The notes under the pieces: generated by a model | The model's input: only the letters and a program-made list of their open reading frames with translations | What the model was told of the DNA's origin: nothing | Databases searched by the model: none | Origin: Proteles cristata cristata | Lineage: Eukaryota; Chordata; Mammalia; Carnivora; Hyaenidae | Assembly (NCBI GenBank): GCA_017311185.1 | Contig: JAESUZ010003526.1 | Location: 558,001 to 622,000, forward strand | DNA length: 64,000 nucleotides | Direction: 5' to 3' | In this document: piece after piece, positions 21,320 through 30,994 of the stretch | Numbering within the stretch: position 1 is the stretch's first letter | Layout of the letters: each line of letters begins with the position of its first letter | Program-made: the position numbers and the translations under genes

Positions 21320-21723
21320 CTGACCATCAGGAAATGTTCAGTGATGTTCACCATGTCCTTCCAGAAGGAAGTAAAGGCAGAGACCACTTTAGAAAGATTT
21401 CCATCCAACCAACACGATTACCATGAAGTTGGCCTGTAAAGGGCTATGTTTTAGATACCAAAAAAATGTCCTGACATGTGAGAGTTCATTCCCTTGTGAT
21501 TTTAGTTACTGAAAACAATTCATTTTGGGTATCACCCTGGGGTTAGTGAATGCCAAGGATCAAATTCTGAGGGGGAAGGGGAGAAAAAAGCTTTCAAGTC
21601 ACTATCTCCCAGCTGGTCTTTTTCTTTTTTATTGTTCAAACCCCAATTCCCTGGCAGAGAACACTCTCCCAGTAAGTCTTGGGTTTTCACTTGGGTGAAA
21701 AATCCAAACAGTTTCTCTGCTTT
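21320..21723. other. Unique intronic DNA
   Basis: AT-leaning unique sequence following the L1 tail. Nothing recognised. Confidence 0.5.
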
Positions 21724-21738
21724 AAAAGGAAACATGTC

Positions 21739-21966
21739 GGGGCGCTCGGGTGGCTTAGTTGGTTAAGCGTCCGACTTTCGCTCAGGTCATGATCTCACGG
21801 TTCGTGGGTTCGAGCCCCGCGTCGGGCTCTGTGCTGACTGCCAGCTCAGAGCCTGGAGCCTGTTTCAGTCTGTGACTCCCTCTCTCTCTGACCCTCCCCT
21901 GCTCACGCTCTCTCTCTCTCTCTCTCTCCTAGAAATAAATAAAAAACATTAAAAAAAAAATAAAAT
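21739..21966 (+). mobile_element. Young felid SINE with perfect 15-bp target duplication
   Basis: AAAAGGAAACATGTC occurs at 21724-21738 and 21967-21981 without mismatch. Both pol III boxes are perfect (TGGCTTAGTTGG and GGTTCGAGCCC). Subfamily marks ctgactgccagctcagagcc and ctcctagaaat are present, and the (TC)n tract is long. Confidence 0.97.
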
Positions 21967-21981
21967 AAAAGGAAACATGTC

Positions 21982-22813
21982 AGAGCTGTTTTGGATAAAT
22001 AAACTATTCAAACCTACAGATAAGCCCACGTGCTGACCTGTTACAGTTTTCATTATGAGAACTCACCGTGGCCCAGATTTTGCCACATCTGAAGAACTGT
22101 TAACTTTCTGGACAGAAATGACACCTGAAGCGGTCCCTTTGAATTTCCTGACATTTTAAGAAAGGGCAAAAATCCGATCTGTTCATTCCTGCAAGGAGTC
22201 ATTAGGCTGACTGTTTCCAGAACTGCTGCACCAATAACCAGCCTTCACCCCCCAATCCAGAGCTGGGCCTCCACTAGCCATGAAGTCCGGGTGAACCCCC
22301 ACACCTCTCTGAGTCTCCCTTTCTTCATCTGCTTGAGGGGAAGATGAAATCTGTTTGGAAGGTTACTGCAAACGGTCGCTTTAATCCTGAAAAGCTCAGC
22401 AGCGTCCCAGGCGGGTTCTGGGCAGAAGTCGGCAGATTTGAAGCAGGGGCCTGACATGTGGAAAGGCAGCGGCCTAGCTGTGTCATAGCGGACTGGTGGC
22501 AGAAAGGACGGCCACACCCAGGCCCTTCTCTGGCTTCTCTGCTCTGGGCTTTTGCTCCTGTCAGGGCTGCTTGTGCCTTCTGCTGGTGTGGACCAGACTG
22601 CAGCTCAACCCCACTTCCGGGGAAAACCCAAGGGCACTGTGGGAAGGTTCTGCTGCTCTCCAGTGGTGCTTGCGCCAAGGGGTCCACCGGCCATGGCTAC
22701 CGGAGGCTGTGCTGAGGGGACCGAGGGAAGGGCCTGTGGGTGGGGCAAGGCCAGAACGTGGATTTCCCCAAGCGTCTTCCCGACCCCCCACCCCCTGTGA
22801 GGCCAGCACTCAC
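21982..22813. other. Unique DNA upstream of exon 3's 3' side
   Basis: Unique, GC-rich towards the exon. Overlapping open frames at 22245-22819 on both strands end near exon 3 but are not its continuation. No repeat recognised. Confidence 0.5.
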
Positions 22814-22892
22814 TGTTAACGCCAGCATCACTTCTCTGTAGTTCCGGTTCCCGTTAAGCCGCTTCTTCAGGGCTCGAATGGCGTCCTTTGGC
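22814..22892 (-). CDS. TOM1L2: TOM1L2 coding exon 3 (VHS domain)
   Basis: This 79-nt exon supplies the last base of the split Gly codon followed by 26 codons, [20 protein letters not shown] through VMLALT, about residues 47-72. The basic [12 protein letters not shown] stretch is the helix-turn-helix common to VHS and ENTH-like folds. The acceptor is ctccag before GCCAAAGG. The donor is ACA|GTGAGT, a strong consensus, leaving phase 0. The flanking introns are 7.3 kb (upstream) and 6.9 kb (downstream). I see no alternative in-frame splice site nearby. Confidence 0.95.
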
Positions 22893-23082
22893 CTGGAGAG
22901 AAGGACATATTAAAATCCTCACAAGTTCCACTTGGGGTGCCACCCCACAGACTCACTCCTGTCTGTGTGAACTAGCACGTGTACGAGGTTGTCTGTTATA
23001 CACAAGGGTGTATGAGGCATGTTTATAAACACACAAGGTTGGAAACAAACTAAATCTTCATCAATGTGAAACAGGTTAATTT

Positions 23083-23252
23083 TTTTTTTTTTACTTTATT
23101 TATTTATTTTGAGAGAGAAAGTGTGCGCGGGGGAGGGACAGAGAGAGGAAGAGAGAGACAGAATCCCAAGCAGGCCCTGTGCTGCGAAGCCATGAGATTA
23201 TGACCTGAGCAGAAGTCAGACACTTGGCCAGGTGAGCCACCCAGGTGCCCCA
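23083..23252 (-). mobile_element. Felid SINE, antisense, first of a same-site pair
   Basis: Tail-to-head copy (tttatttatttattttgaga, aatcccaagcaggccctgtg, gagccacccaggtgcccc), with a deletion in the body. It is flanked by GAAACAGGTTAATTT at 23068 and again at 23253. Confidence 0.92.
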
Positions 23253-23267
23253 GAAACAGGTTAATTT

Positions 23268-23372
23268 AAAAAAAAAAAAATTTTTTTTGAAGATTTGTTC
23301 TTTTTTAGTAATCTACACCCAATGTGAGGCTTGAACTCATGACCCTGAGATTGAAAGTCGCCTTGGTGCCCT
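23268..23372 (-). mobile_element. Short carnivoran SINE, antisense, second of a same-site pair
   Basis: Short-type copy (gaagatttgttcttttttag, atctacacccaatgtgaggc, ttgaactcatgaccctgaga) between GAAACAGGTTAATTT at 23253 and a third copy at 23373. The head is truncated to gccttggtgccc. Confidence 0.88.
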
Positions 23373-23445
23373 GAAACAGGTTAATTTAAATCATGCTTAT
23401 CCACACAGTGGAACACTACATAGCTGCAGCGAAGAATAAAAAGAC

Positions 23446-23650
23446 ACCCCAGGTGCCTGGGTGGCTCAGCTGGTTAAGTGTCCAACTCTTGATTTCGGCT
23501 CAGGTCATGATTTCACACTTCGTGAAATTAAGCTTCAAGGCCCTCTGTGCTCTCAACACAGAGCCTGCCTGGGATTCTCTCCCTGCCTCCCTCTCTGCCC
23601 CTTCTTCGCTCATGCTCTCTCTAAAAATAAATAAACAAACATGTGAAAAA
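23446..23650 (+). mobile_element. Felid SINE in old L1
   Basis: Sense copy aggtgcctgggtggctcagc ... aaataaataaacaaacatg. Near-repeats of AAGAATAAAGAC at about 23433 and 23651 look like a diverged target duplication. The B-box region is damaged (cgtgaaattaagcttcaagg). Confidence 0.92.
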
Positions 23651-23959
23651 AAGAATAAAGACGTTATTTATGCACCACTATGGAGCCAACTCAAAGAAAG
23701 GAGAGTGGAGTCATCTGTAGAAAGTATACAATGTCTGCTCATCTTGGCGTATGAAAGGACAGCATCCATACGTAGCACACGTGACAGCAGATGGAAGAAT
23801 CTCTGCAAGGAGACCCAAGAAGCTGGTAACTGGTGGCCCCTGAAGAGGGGAACTGGATGACGGAGGGAGTGAGGGTTTTCACTGGGCCGCTTTTCTGCAG
23901 CTCTTTTGAATTCCGCCTCCTATGCAAGTATTATTTATTCAGAACAGTACCTAACCCAC

Positions 23960-25825
23960 TGGTGTGGGGGACACTAAAGAGACAACTGACACAGACAACA
24001 GAAGAGAGAATGGCCAGGTCCCTGCGGAGGCCTGGCTGTTCCGCTCCTCCCCAATTCCATGAAGGTCCTTTTGGCCTTGAGAAAATTTAAGCCTCCTCAA
24101 AACCCAAAGAACTGTGTGCTTTTGGGTCATGGAGCTGCAGTGGATTCCCAGAGGCAGGTTCATAAGCTGATTGTTTGGAACCTGGAACGCATTCCTCCTT
24201 ACATCATGGTTTAGAGCCGAGATTGAGGGTCCCCAGCCAGCCCTCTAGAAGCACCTAGTAGGTGAAGCCCGTGCATCTAACAAGTTATTTATCCTAAACC
24301 AGGATCCAACAAAGCCGTGGGACTCAGGGCTACCTCTGGCATGAAGCCCCTACCCCCTGCCGCCCATGACTTGAGCTCCGGGGAGCCCCTGGTCCCGCTG
24401 CAGGTCGGACCTTTGCTTTCATCAGTGGGCTCCAGCCTTCCCCGGATCAACATGTCAATGTGTCTGGGTCTTTTCAAAAGTTGAAGGTCCGTGAGTCAGG
24501 CACCTTCTATTCCTACAGCTCAGAAATATTTATGATCTCTTCACCAAACGAAGAAGTCCTTTCAAATGTGTGTGAGGCAGCTGGGGGAAGGGAGGGTGGG
24601 AGGCTCTGCTAATCAGCCCAATTTAGACAGAAATACACAGGAGCAAGACAAGGCTTCTAGAAGAAATTTTAAAACACTCTGAGTCACCTATTTCCCATTC
24701 CCAACTTGAAACGTGGCTGCCTGCAGGGATTCTCGGCTCCTGAGCCCAAAGGCTGATGGGAGAGCTCTCTGGGGAAGGTGTCCCTGCCAAGTGTGTCTGC
24801 GGTATGGCTGCAGTTTCCAAACAGGGATGCTGATTTCTGCAAATATGGGGCTTGACAAGCTCCTGGCTTTGAGGGCTGCTTGTGGACTTGAGCTGGTGAA
24901 GGTCAGCGGCTGCTGGCCAGGAGCATGGATTGATATCCTCTTTCTCAAAGTCTCTGCCAAGCCACAGTTAGCCCTGACCCCCGGCCACCATCCCTCTCAA
25001 TCCAGCTTCATCCCTCTCCTCTTGAACTTCCACGGAGCAGAAAAATGGGAACAGCCCCCAAGGGCTGCGATCACTTCTAGCTCACAGAGCATGGCGCGCA
25101 CAGAGCTCTCCCAGTGTGGGGGTGATGGTGGTGGTGGAAAATCAGAGAGTCAGCAGGCTCCTGGGTTAGAGTTAAAATGGAAATTCAGTGGCGGGAAGTA
25201 CTGCCTCAGAGTGACTGGGTGAGCACAAAAGCAAGTATTTATCTCTATCCCCGGGGGAGAAGCTTCTGAGAGGAGGATCAAAGTCATGTCAGAGGAATTG
25301 CAAAGTTTCAAGCGGCAGCAGATTAGACAGCAAGGAGCTGGAAACCGGGAAAAAGGAGAGAAGGAAGAGTCAAGAGCCAAGACGCATCAGGGAAAAGGAG
25401 CGGGAGGCGGGGAAGGGCCCCATGAGATGCCCCACCGCCCTGGCAGAAAGGTCAGGCGCCTCAGGGCCGCGCCCAGGGCCTCAGGATCTGGTCTCTGGAC
25501 CATCTTCAGCCACCCGTAAGGTCTCCTCCATCCCAGATCCTTAAGAACCCTTCTTTCTAGTCATACTTGAACCATCTCGGCCTCTGGCTCCAGAAATGCT
25601 GCTTCTGAGCTGCGTTCTTCTCACTCCTTCCCAGGAGGACAAACTGCCCCTCCTCCACCATCGCACACTCTTCCTCTCCTTCCCATTCTCCCTGCCCCGC
25701 TTCTGCTGTCATCGTGATCTACTGCAGGGGCGGTGGCTACTCCTCCGGCCACCCTCCAGCTCAGAGGCCCGTGCACAAAGATTCCATGAGCGAGGGAAGG
25801 TCCTGGGGTGCTTGTGAAAACGACC
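23960..25825. other. Unique intronic DNA
   Basis: Unique, mixed GC. No exon or repeat recognised. Open frames at 24713-25222 and 25596-25817 have no family resemblance. Confidence 0.5.
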
Positions 25826-25827
25826 CA

Positions 25828-25915
25828 GGGCAGCGGCTCCTCCTCGGAGTCGCACGTCAGAGTCACCTGTGGAGTATTTGTTGCATCCACCTACCTGGGC
25901 CCTAACTAACCTTCC
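25828..25915 (+). repeat. MER5-type hAT-Charlie fragment
   Basis: The words cagcggctcctcctcggagt, gtcagagtcacctgtggag and ctacctgggccc resemble the MER5A pattern (caaagtgtggtc...agaatcacctggag...ctgggcccc) with heavy drift. Class assignment tentative. Confidence 0.45.
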
Positions 25916-26174
25916 GGTACGGGTAAGGCCTGGGAAACAGGGTATAAACATCTCCAGGTAGGTTATCAGCCAGGCACTCCTGGTTAATGACCGATGATGC
26001 AGGGTATGGGGGACTGCCACACAAGGCCTGGGGACAGAGGGGATGGATCTTGGCCTTGGACATTAGGGAAAGCCCAAGGAGGGGCCTGTGGGGCAGGTGA
26101 CCAAGTCTGCCACAGGTGAAGCTCTGAATAAATACGTGCCAGGCTGGAGCTCGGGGGGCTGGGGCCAGGGCAGC

Positions 26175-26350
26175 CCACACTTACATCCGGCCTCTGCCCT
26201 TTTCAGCTATGCTGAGACCTTTGGCAAGGGACCGAACCACTGGAACTCAGTTTTCTCAACACTAAAATAGGCTGTCCCTACCTTCTGGGGCTGTTGTGGG
26301 ACTCAGTGCGGGAGCTAGTGCGATGCAGGGCTTGGCGTGGGGGCCTGGAG
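26175..26350 (+). repeat. MIR element
   Basis: Plus-strand MIR wording: gagacctttggcaagggacc, aactcagttttctcaacact, ggggctgttgtgggactcag, gatgcagggcttggcg. Confidence 0.75.
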
Positions 26351-26559
26351 TATAAATAGCAAGTGCTGGGAGAATGGCAGACAGGGCAAGGGCGGCAAAC
26401 CCACAGAGATCACTACCAAGGACTGGCCAGATAGCACTACAAATGGAGGTGGAGGAAGTCACGGGCAATGCAGGTCTCTAATGTGTAGGTCTTTAATGGG
26501 TATAAAGAGCAAGCTCGTATGTAGAGCACGGACACGGGTACATCTGTCGCCAAACACTT

Positions 26560-26700
26560 GACAGATATTTACTCCTTTAATCCTTGTCACCACCCAATGG
26601 GACAGGTACTGCTGGTACCCCCATATTGTAAATAAGGACAGAGGGACACAGAGGTGCACAGCAAGGAGTGGAGGACCTAGAATTCCAGCCTAGGCGGGTG
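26560..26700 (-). repeat. MIR fragment
   Basis: Antisense MIR: gggacaggtactgctggtac, cccccatattgtaaataagg, acagagggacacagaggtgc, acagcaaggagtggaggac. Confidence 0.7.
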
Positions 26701-26894
26701 GCTCCGGGCTCCCACTACACTCCCCTTCCTACGGGCACATGGCATACACTGCCCACTAGCCTGGGGGTCAACCTTCCCACATCTCCCCACCCCCTCACCT
26801 AGCCGGTGCCCGACAGCCCCAGGGCCAGCCAGCGCCACCGCTCTGTCTCTCTCAGTTATACGCAGCTTCCCTGGCCACACCATGTTGGGATTCT

Positions 26895-27105
26895 TTTTTT
26901 TTTTTTTTATTTCTAGAGAGAGAGAGAGAGACAGCGTGAGTAGGGGAGGGTCAGAGAGAGAGGGAGTCACAGACTGAAACAGGCTCCAGGCTCTGAGCTG
27001 GCAGTCAGCACAGAGCCCGACGCGGGGCTCGAACCCACGAACCGCGAGATCATAACCTGAGCGAAAGTCAGACGCCTAACCGACTAGGCCACCCAGGTGC
27101 CCCAA
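26895..27105 (-). mobile_element. Young felid SINE, sense to TOM1L2, perfect 19-bp target duplication
   Basis: CACACCATGTTGGGATTCT is present at 26876-26894 and 27106-27124 with no mismatch, the longest duplication in the window. Read on the minus strand the boxes are perfect (TGGCCTAGTCGG, GGTTCGAGCCC). The element ends in a (TC)n tract followed by tctag and aaataaaa. It is the only young-subfamily copy on the coding strand of the gene. Confidence 0.97.
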
Positions 27106-27129
27106 CACACCATGTTGGGATTCTGTTCC

Positions 27130-28545
27130 GCAGTCCGCATCAGACCGAGTGCCTTAGGGACTCCATCCATGTACTTGCTTCCTCAACAAGTGCTTGTCAA
27201 GGGTCAGTTATGTGTACGTACACCGTGCTAGTGCTGGGATAAACCGGTGAGCGAAACAGAAGCCTCCCCTCATGGAGTGCACAGTCGGGGGACTGTGGAG
27301 GGAGAGCCACTCTAACAAGCCTTGCGTGACGGGGGACACAGGAGGAACACGGGGACCAGAGCCCCGAAGCAGGGAGGAGTTGACGGGGTGCCCGACCATT
27401 AGTTGACCTTGTAGAGTTTCTCTCCCAACCCGGAAGAGATCTGACAGTCCCCTCACTGCCAAGGCGAAGAAAGTAAATCCCCGGTGTTCGTGAGATGCTC
27501 TCATTCAAAACTGCAGGAATGGGACCGTGGGCCACCGTAGGAGGAAGGTGACGTGAGAATGGAAGGTGACCCACCTCTCAGACCTGGGAAGGAGGAGGCT
27601 CCCCTCTAACACATATTCACATATGCCCACATTTGTGGAGAACTGCCAAGTGGGGTCCAGCAATGGGGGCAGTTCAAGGAACAGAAAGGTCAGTGGGGCT
27701 GAAGGATGAGGACAAGGGGAGAGAGCCCCAAATGGGGTGGCAGAGGGACCGGGTTACCACGCAGGGTCCACTAAGGATTTTTACCGGGAGTGAAGGCCCA
27801 TCTTTTGGAAGACCGTCAGTGGATGAGCAGGAAAGGGGAGAAGGTAGACAGAGCGCCCGGAGGCCACAGCCTGACTCTGGGGATAACACAGGAATAGGGC
27901 TCTTCACACCCGACCGGAACTGCCAGCCAAAACCCTCCCTCCCCAAGGGGCACCCCCTCCCCACTATTTCCCAGCTCGCCCAGATCGCTTGTGTCCCCAG
28001 CACACTGCCCGTTCGTGCCGCTCTGATCTACACGCCACACTGCTCTCCCGGCCCCACTGAGGCCCAGCCCAAGCCTGCCCCTGTGTCTGCTGCAAAGGGT
28101 ACATGCCTCGGCCACAGCTGGCTCGGCCCCACTGGGTGAGCCCCTCAAGAGCAGCTGAGGCACAGTCGTCTTGGCATCCTGAGGACGGCCATCCCTCCAC
28201 CTGTGGGGTCAATGAATGTGACCAGACAACCGGACAAGGGAGGCCAGGAGTGTGAGACGTGATTAGAAATGCTTGGCCCCCAGCAAGTGTCTGTGAGTTG
28301 GCTGTGTGCCGGGCACCAGGCGGACCACCTCCATTTAGAGGCAGCAATATGCCGTCCTTCACAAAGATTCCAGCACCAGACTCACCTCCAGCACAGGCCA
28401 CCGGCCCCGGTTCCATACCCCTCCGTGCCAGGACCCGGCCACACTGCACCCGGCAGGCAGCTCAGATCTGCAGGGCTTTAGCCTCCCTTCTGATCTCTGC
28501 CCCTCAGCCTGCTCCCTCCCTATGGCAGCTCAGCTCACAGCACTG
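27130..28545. other. GC-rich unique DNA
   Basis: No repeat or exon recognised. Overlapping open frames on both strands at 27633-28573 reflect low stop-codon density in GC-rich DNA. Confidence 0.5.
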
Positions 28546-28547
28546 GA

Positions 28548-28706
28548 GCAGGGTGCCTGTGGCTCAGTCATGATCTCCTGGGTCCTGAATTTGAGGCCCT
28601 GCGTTGCATCGGGCTCGCTGCTGTCAGCATGGAACCCGTTTAGGATCCTGTCCCCCCCACCTCTCTCTCTCTCAAAAAACAAAAACTTAAAACAACAACA
28701 ACAACG
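28548..28706 (+). repeat. Felid SINE, diverged and shortened
   Basis: The head lacks the A-box neighbourhood (ggtgcctgtggctcagtcat). The body reads gcatcgggctcgctgctgtc and agcatggaacccgtttagg. The tail ends in AAC repeats (aacaacaacaacaac). Confidence 0.85.
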
Positions 28707-28849
28707 GAATTTTCCTGACTCTTCTCTTGTCTCGGGCCCCCACCCACCTCCCAAACTCCACTGGCTCCACCTTCTAAACATATTTTGAATCTGACCATTT
28801 CTCTCTCCCTCCTCTACAGTGATCTAGGTCAAAGTCACCCTCATCCCAC

Positions 28850-29340
28850 ACCAGGGTTATCGTATTATCCTCCTAACTGGCTTTCCATTTTCTGCCCTCT
28901 GTCCTTCTCACGCCCAGCCAAACCATTCCGAACACGGTAGCCGGAGGGACCTCTTTAAAATGAGCGTCACACCACGCCCCTCTCTGCTCAAATCCCCTCT
29001 CTCCCTGTCAAGGCCAGAGCCCGTGGTGCCTGCACTATTTGGATGGGGACGGGTCTGGCCTCCCCCCCCACTCTCTCCACTCTGGCCCCAGGAACCTCTT
29101 GCGATTCTTCCAACATTACCACCTGCCCTTTGTCGGGGACTGCTGTGCTTGCTGTCCCCTCTGCCTGGAAGGTTGTCCCCTGGTGTCATCCTCACACCTC
29201 ATCCCCTCATCCCCTTCAAGTCTTTCTTCAATGTCACCTTCTCAAGTGAGGCCTCCTTGATTCCTCCACTGAAAATGGCTAACTCCCGTCCTGCACCCTC
29301 CCCGGCTTCGTTTCTCTCCAGTCTTGTCACCAACTGATCG
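28850..29340 (+). repeat. L2 element
   Basis: In order: cctcctaactggctttccat, ggacctctttaaaatgagcg, ctctgcctggaaggttgtcc, ttcaatgtcaccttctcaag, aggcctccttgattcc. A good run of the L2 3' half, plus orientation. Confidence 0.85.
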
Positions 29341-29344
29341 TGTA

Positions 29345-30190
29345 ATTGACCACGTAATGTAACATGTAATGGCTTCAAGGGCGTCTGTCCTGCTCCCTGC
29401 TGTGCCCTGGGCACTCACCCTGGGGCCCAGCAGGAGGCCATCACTCAGTAAGAATCTGTTCGGCCCCGGCTTACACAGGGCAAGGCTGCAAAGGGCCCGT
29501 GCCAAGAGGAAGCCGGACTCTGGACTGTCCTCGTCGCTCTGGGGAGGGCTGGAGAGGGCGTGGCTACAGTAAATGCCATCTTTTATGGCGTGGACAGAGG
29601 GCCAGACACAGACAGAAGGGGAAGAAGCGTGAGCAGGACGCAGCTGGACTGCAGCTGCAAGAGGACAGACAGCAAACAGCCAGAAGGACAGACCTGGCAG
29701 CTCAGGAACGTGCGAGGGGCGGCCTGTGGGGCAAGCTCTCTGCCTGCCAGAGACACTCTGTGCTCCCCGCCTCCCTCTGTGGATGCTGTGGGGCCCCTCC
29801 CTCCCTCGGGTCTAGCCCCGAAAGCAGGACAGAGACAGCCTCACTCTGGGGGCAGGGGAGGCAGAGCTGGGGAGGAGGGGCTGGAGGAGGTGACGACCAT
29901 GGGGGCCCAAGTACCCGAGCAACTTCAGTTTCACTTGTGAGACAAAGCAGGTTACTGAGAGGTCATCACTGCTCCAAGGCAAGCACTGCCAATGGGGGGT
30001 GGTCTGGGGGGAGGGGGGACGCAGGAGGAAAGATGACGCAGAGGGTCAGTTTATTAAATGCCAAAGCAAACAGACTAAAAACAAAACAAAAAGTAACACA
30101 CCCTTCAGCCCCGACAGACTTTCAGTGACCCCCCAGGAGCTGACAAGCTTCACATGAGGTCGGGGGTGGGGGGTGCGGGGAGGGACACAT
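29345..30190. other. GC-rich unique DNA downstream of exon 2
   Basis: No repeat recognised. The 209-codon plus-strand frame at 29499-30128 is Arg/Gly/Ser-rich, lies opposite the gene and resembles nothing I know. I do not call it. G-runs cluster just before the exon (30155-30185). Confidence 0.5.
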
Positions 30191-30192
30191 AC

Positions 30193-30277
30193 CCTTCCTC
30201 CGTCTCATTGATAATGTCGCAGATCTCCATGTTCAACGTCCAGTCTTCGCTTTGCAGGGAGCCATCCGTTGCTTTTT
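30193..30277 (-). CDS. TOM1L2: TOM1L2 coding exon 2 (start of VHS domain)
   Basis: This 85-nt exon encodes the end of a split Glu codon, then [20 protein letters not shown] and on through IINETEE, ending in two bases of a Gly codon. It covers about residues 19-45, the first helices of the VHS domain (a right-handed superhelix of eight helices in this family). The acceptor is tttacag before AAAAAGC, giving intron 1 phase 1. The donor is GG|GTATGT, giving intron 2 phase 2. The split Glu implies that exon 1 ends with the first base of the Glu codon, as expected for a start reading ...QCLE. Exon 1 itself is not in the window. Confidence 0.95.
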
Positions 30278-30444
30278 CTGTAAAGTCAGAGAGAAAATAG
30301 ATTTACATTTCTCCTGGAAACAGGGGGCCCTGGCAGGAAACAGAAGGGGCCAGAAGCACCACATTCTCCGCCCAAGCACGTGGGCTGAGCCGGCAGAGCG
30401 GTCAGCGGTGCTGCTGTCAAAAGGGAGCAGAGAGAGACCTGGCT

Positions 30445-30580
30445 CTGAGTTTTGCACGATGGAAAGTTCTGGAGATTGGCTGCATGACAATGTGAATGTA
30501 TGGAATGCTTGAAAAAACGGTGAAGATGGTGATCTTTACGTGTATTTCAACACAGTTAACTTTCAAAAATTAAATTTAAA
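30445..30580 (+). repeat. L1 3'-tail fragment
   Basis: The text gatggaaagttctggagatt, tgcatgacaatgtgaatgta and the following acttaa-like drift match the 3' UTR phrase seen more completely at 43545-43670 in this window. Confidence 0.7.
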
Positions 30581-30597
30581 AAATCCACCCCCCCCAA

Positions 30598-30745
30598 AGC
30601 AGGTATTATTCCCTACCACACTTAAAAGGAAAGAAACAGGCTCAGAAAGGTTGGGTACTTGTCCGGGATCTCATCGTAGGACTGGAGGTACCAGCATCCA
30701 GTCTCAGGTCTGCCTGTCTCCAATGCCTACAAAGTTGCATGATCC
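30598..30745 (-). repeat. MIR fragment
   Basis: Antisense MIR: ggtattattccctaccacac, gaaacaggctcagaaaggtt, gggtacttgtccgggatctc, ctcaggtctgcctgtctcc. Confidence 0.75.
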
Positions 30746-30775
30746 TGCCGCACCTGCTAGTAAAGCTGGACTTTT

Positions 30776-30979
30776 ATTTCTTTTTAAGTTTATTTATTTT
30801 GAGAGAGACAAAGGCGGCAGAAGTGGGGGACGGGCAGAGAGAAGGAGAGAGAATCCCATGCAGGCTCTGTGCTGCCAGGACTGAGCCTGACGTGGCGCTC
30901 GAACCCACGAAACCATGAGACTGACCTGAGCTGAAACCAAGAGTCTGATGCTCAACTGAGCCACCCAGGTGCTCCAAGC
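30776..30979 (-). mobile_element. Felid SINE with diverged 13-bp target duplication
   Basis: Antisense copy (aagtttatttattttgagag ... gagccacccaggtgctcc) flanked by AAAGCTGGACTTTT (30762) and AAAGCTGGATTTT (30980), one mismatch. Confidence 0.94.
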
Positions 30980-30994
30980 AAAGCTGGATTTTGG

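Larger units (their letters stand above)
15939..22813 (-). other. TOM1L2: Intron 3 of TOM1L2
   Basis: A 6.9-kb intron. The part next to exon 4 (15939-18640) is unique apart from two MIR fragments. The middle is an L1 with four inserted SINEs (18655-21315), and 21320-22813 is unique except for a young SINE at 21739. No further exon seen. Confidence 0.9.
22980..23950 (+). repeat. Old L1 3' end split by three SINEs
   Basis: Broken but ordered L1 wording: ggaaacaaactaaatcttca, tcaatgtgaaacaggttaat, cacagtggaacactacatag, then ggtggcccctgaagagggga and ttcactgggccgcttttctg. These correspond to the ORF2 end and 3'UTR of an L1ME-like element. SINEs sit at 23083, 23268 and 23446. Confidence 0.7.
22893..30192 (-). 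other. TOM1L2: Intron 2 of TOM1L2
   Basis: A 7.3-kb intron. It opens (along the gene) with GC-rich unique DNA (29340-30192) and an L2 (28850-29340). It then has a SINE, a young minus-strand SINE at 26895, MIR fragments, a MER5-type fragment, and an L1 tail with three SINEs near exon 3. No additional exon is evident. Confidence 0.9.

Noticed and set aside
29499..30128. 209-codon plus-strand frame next to exon 2
   Set aside because: Arg/Gly/Ser-rich, opposite the gene, no family resemblance. Best explained by GC-rich, stop-poor DNA.
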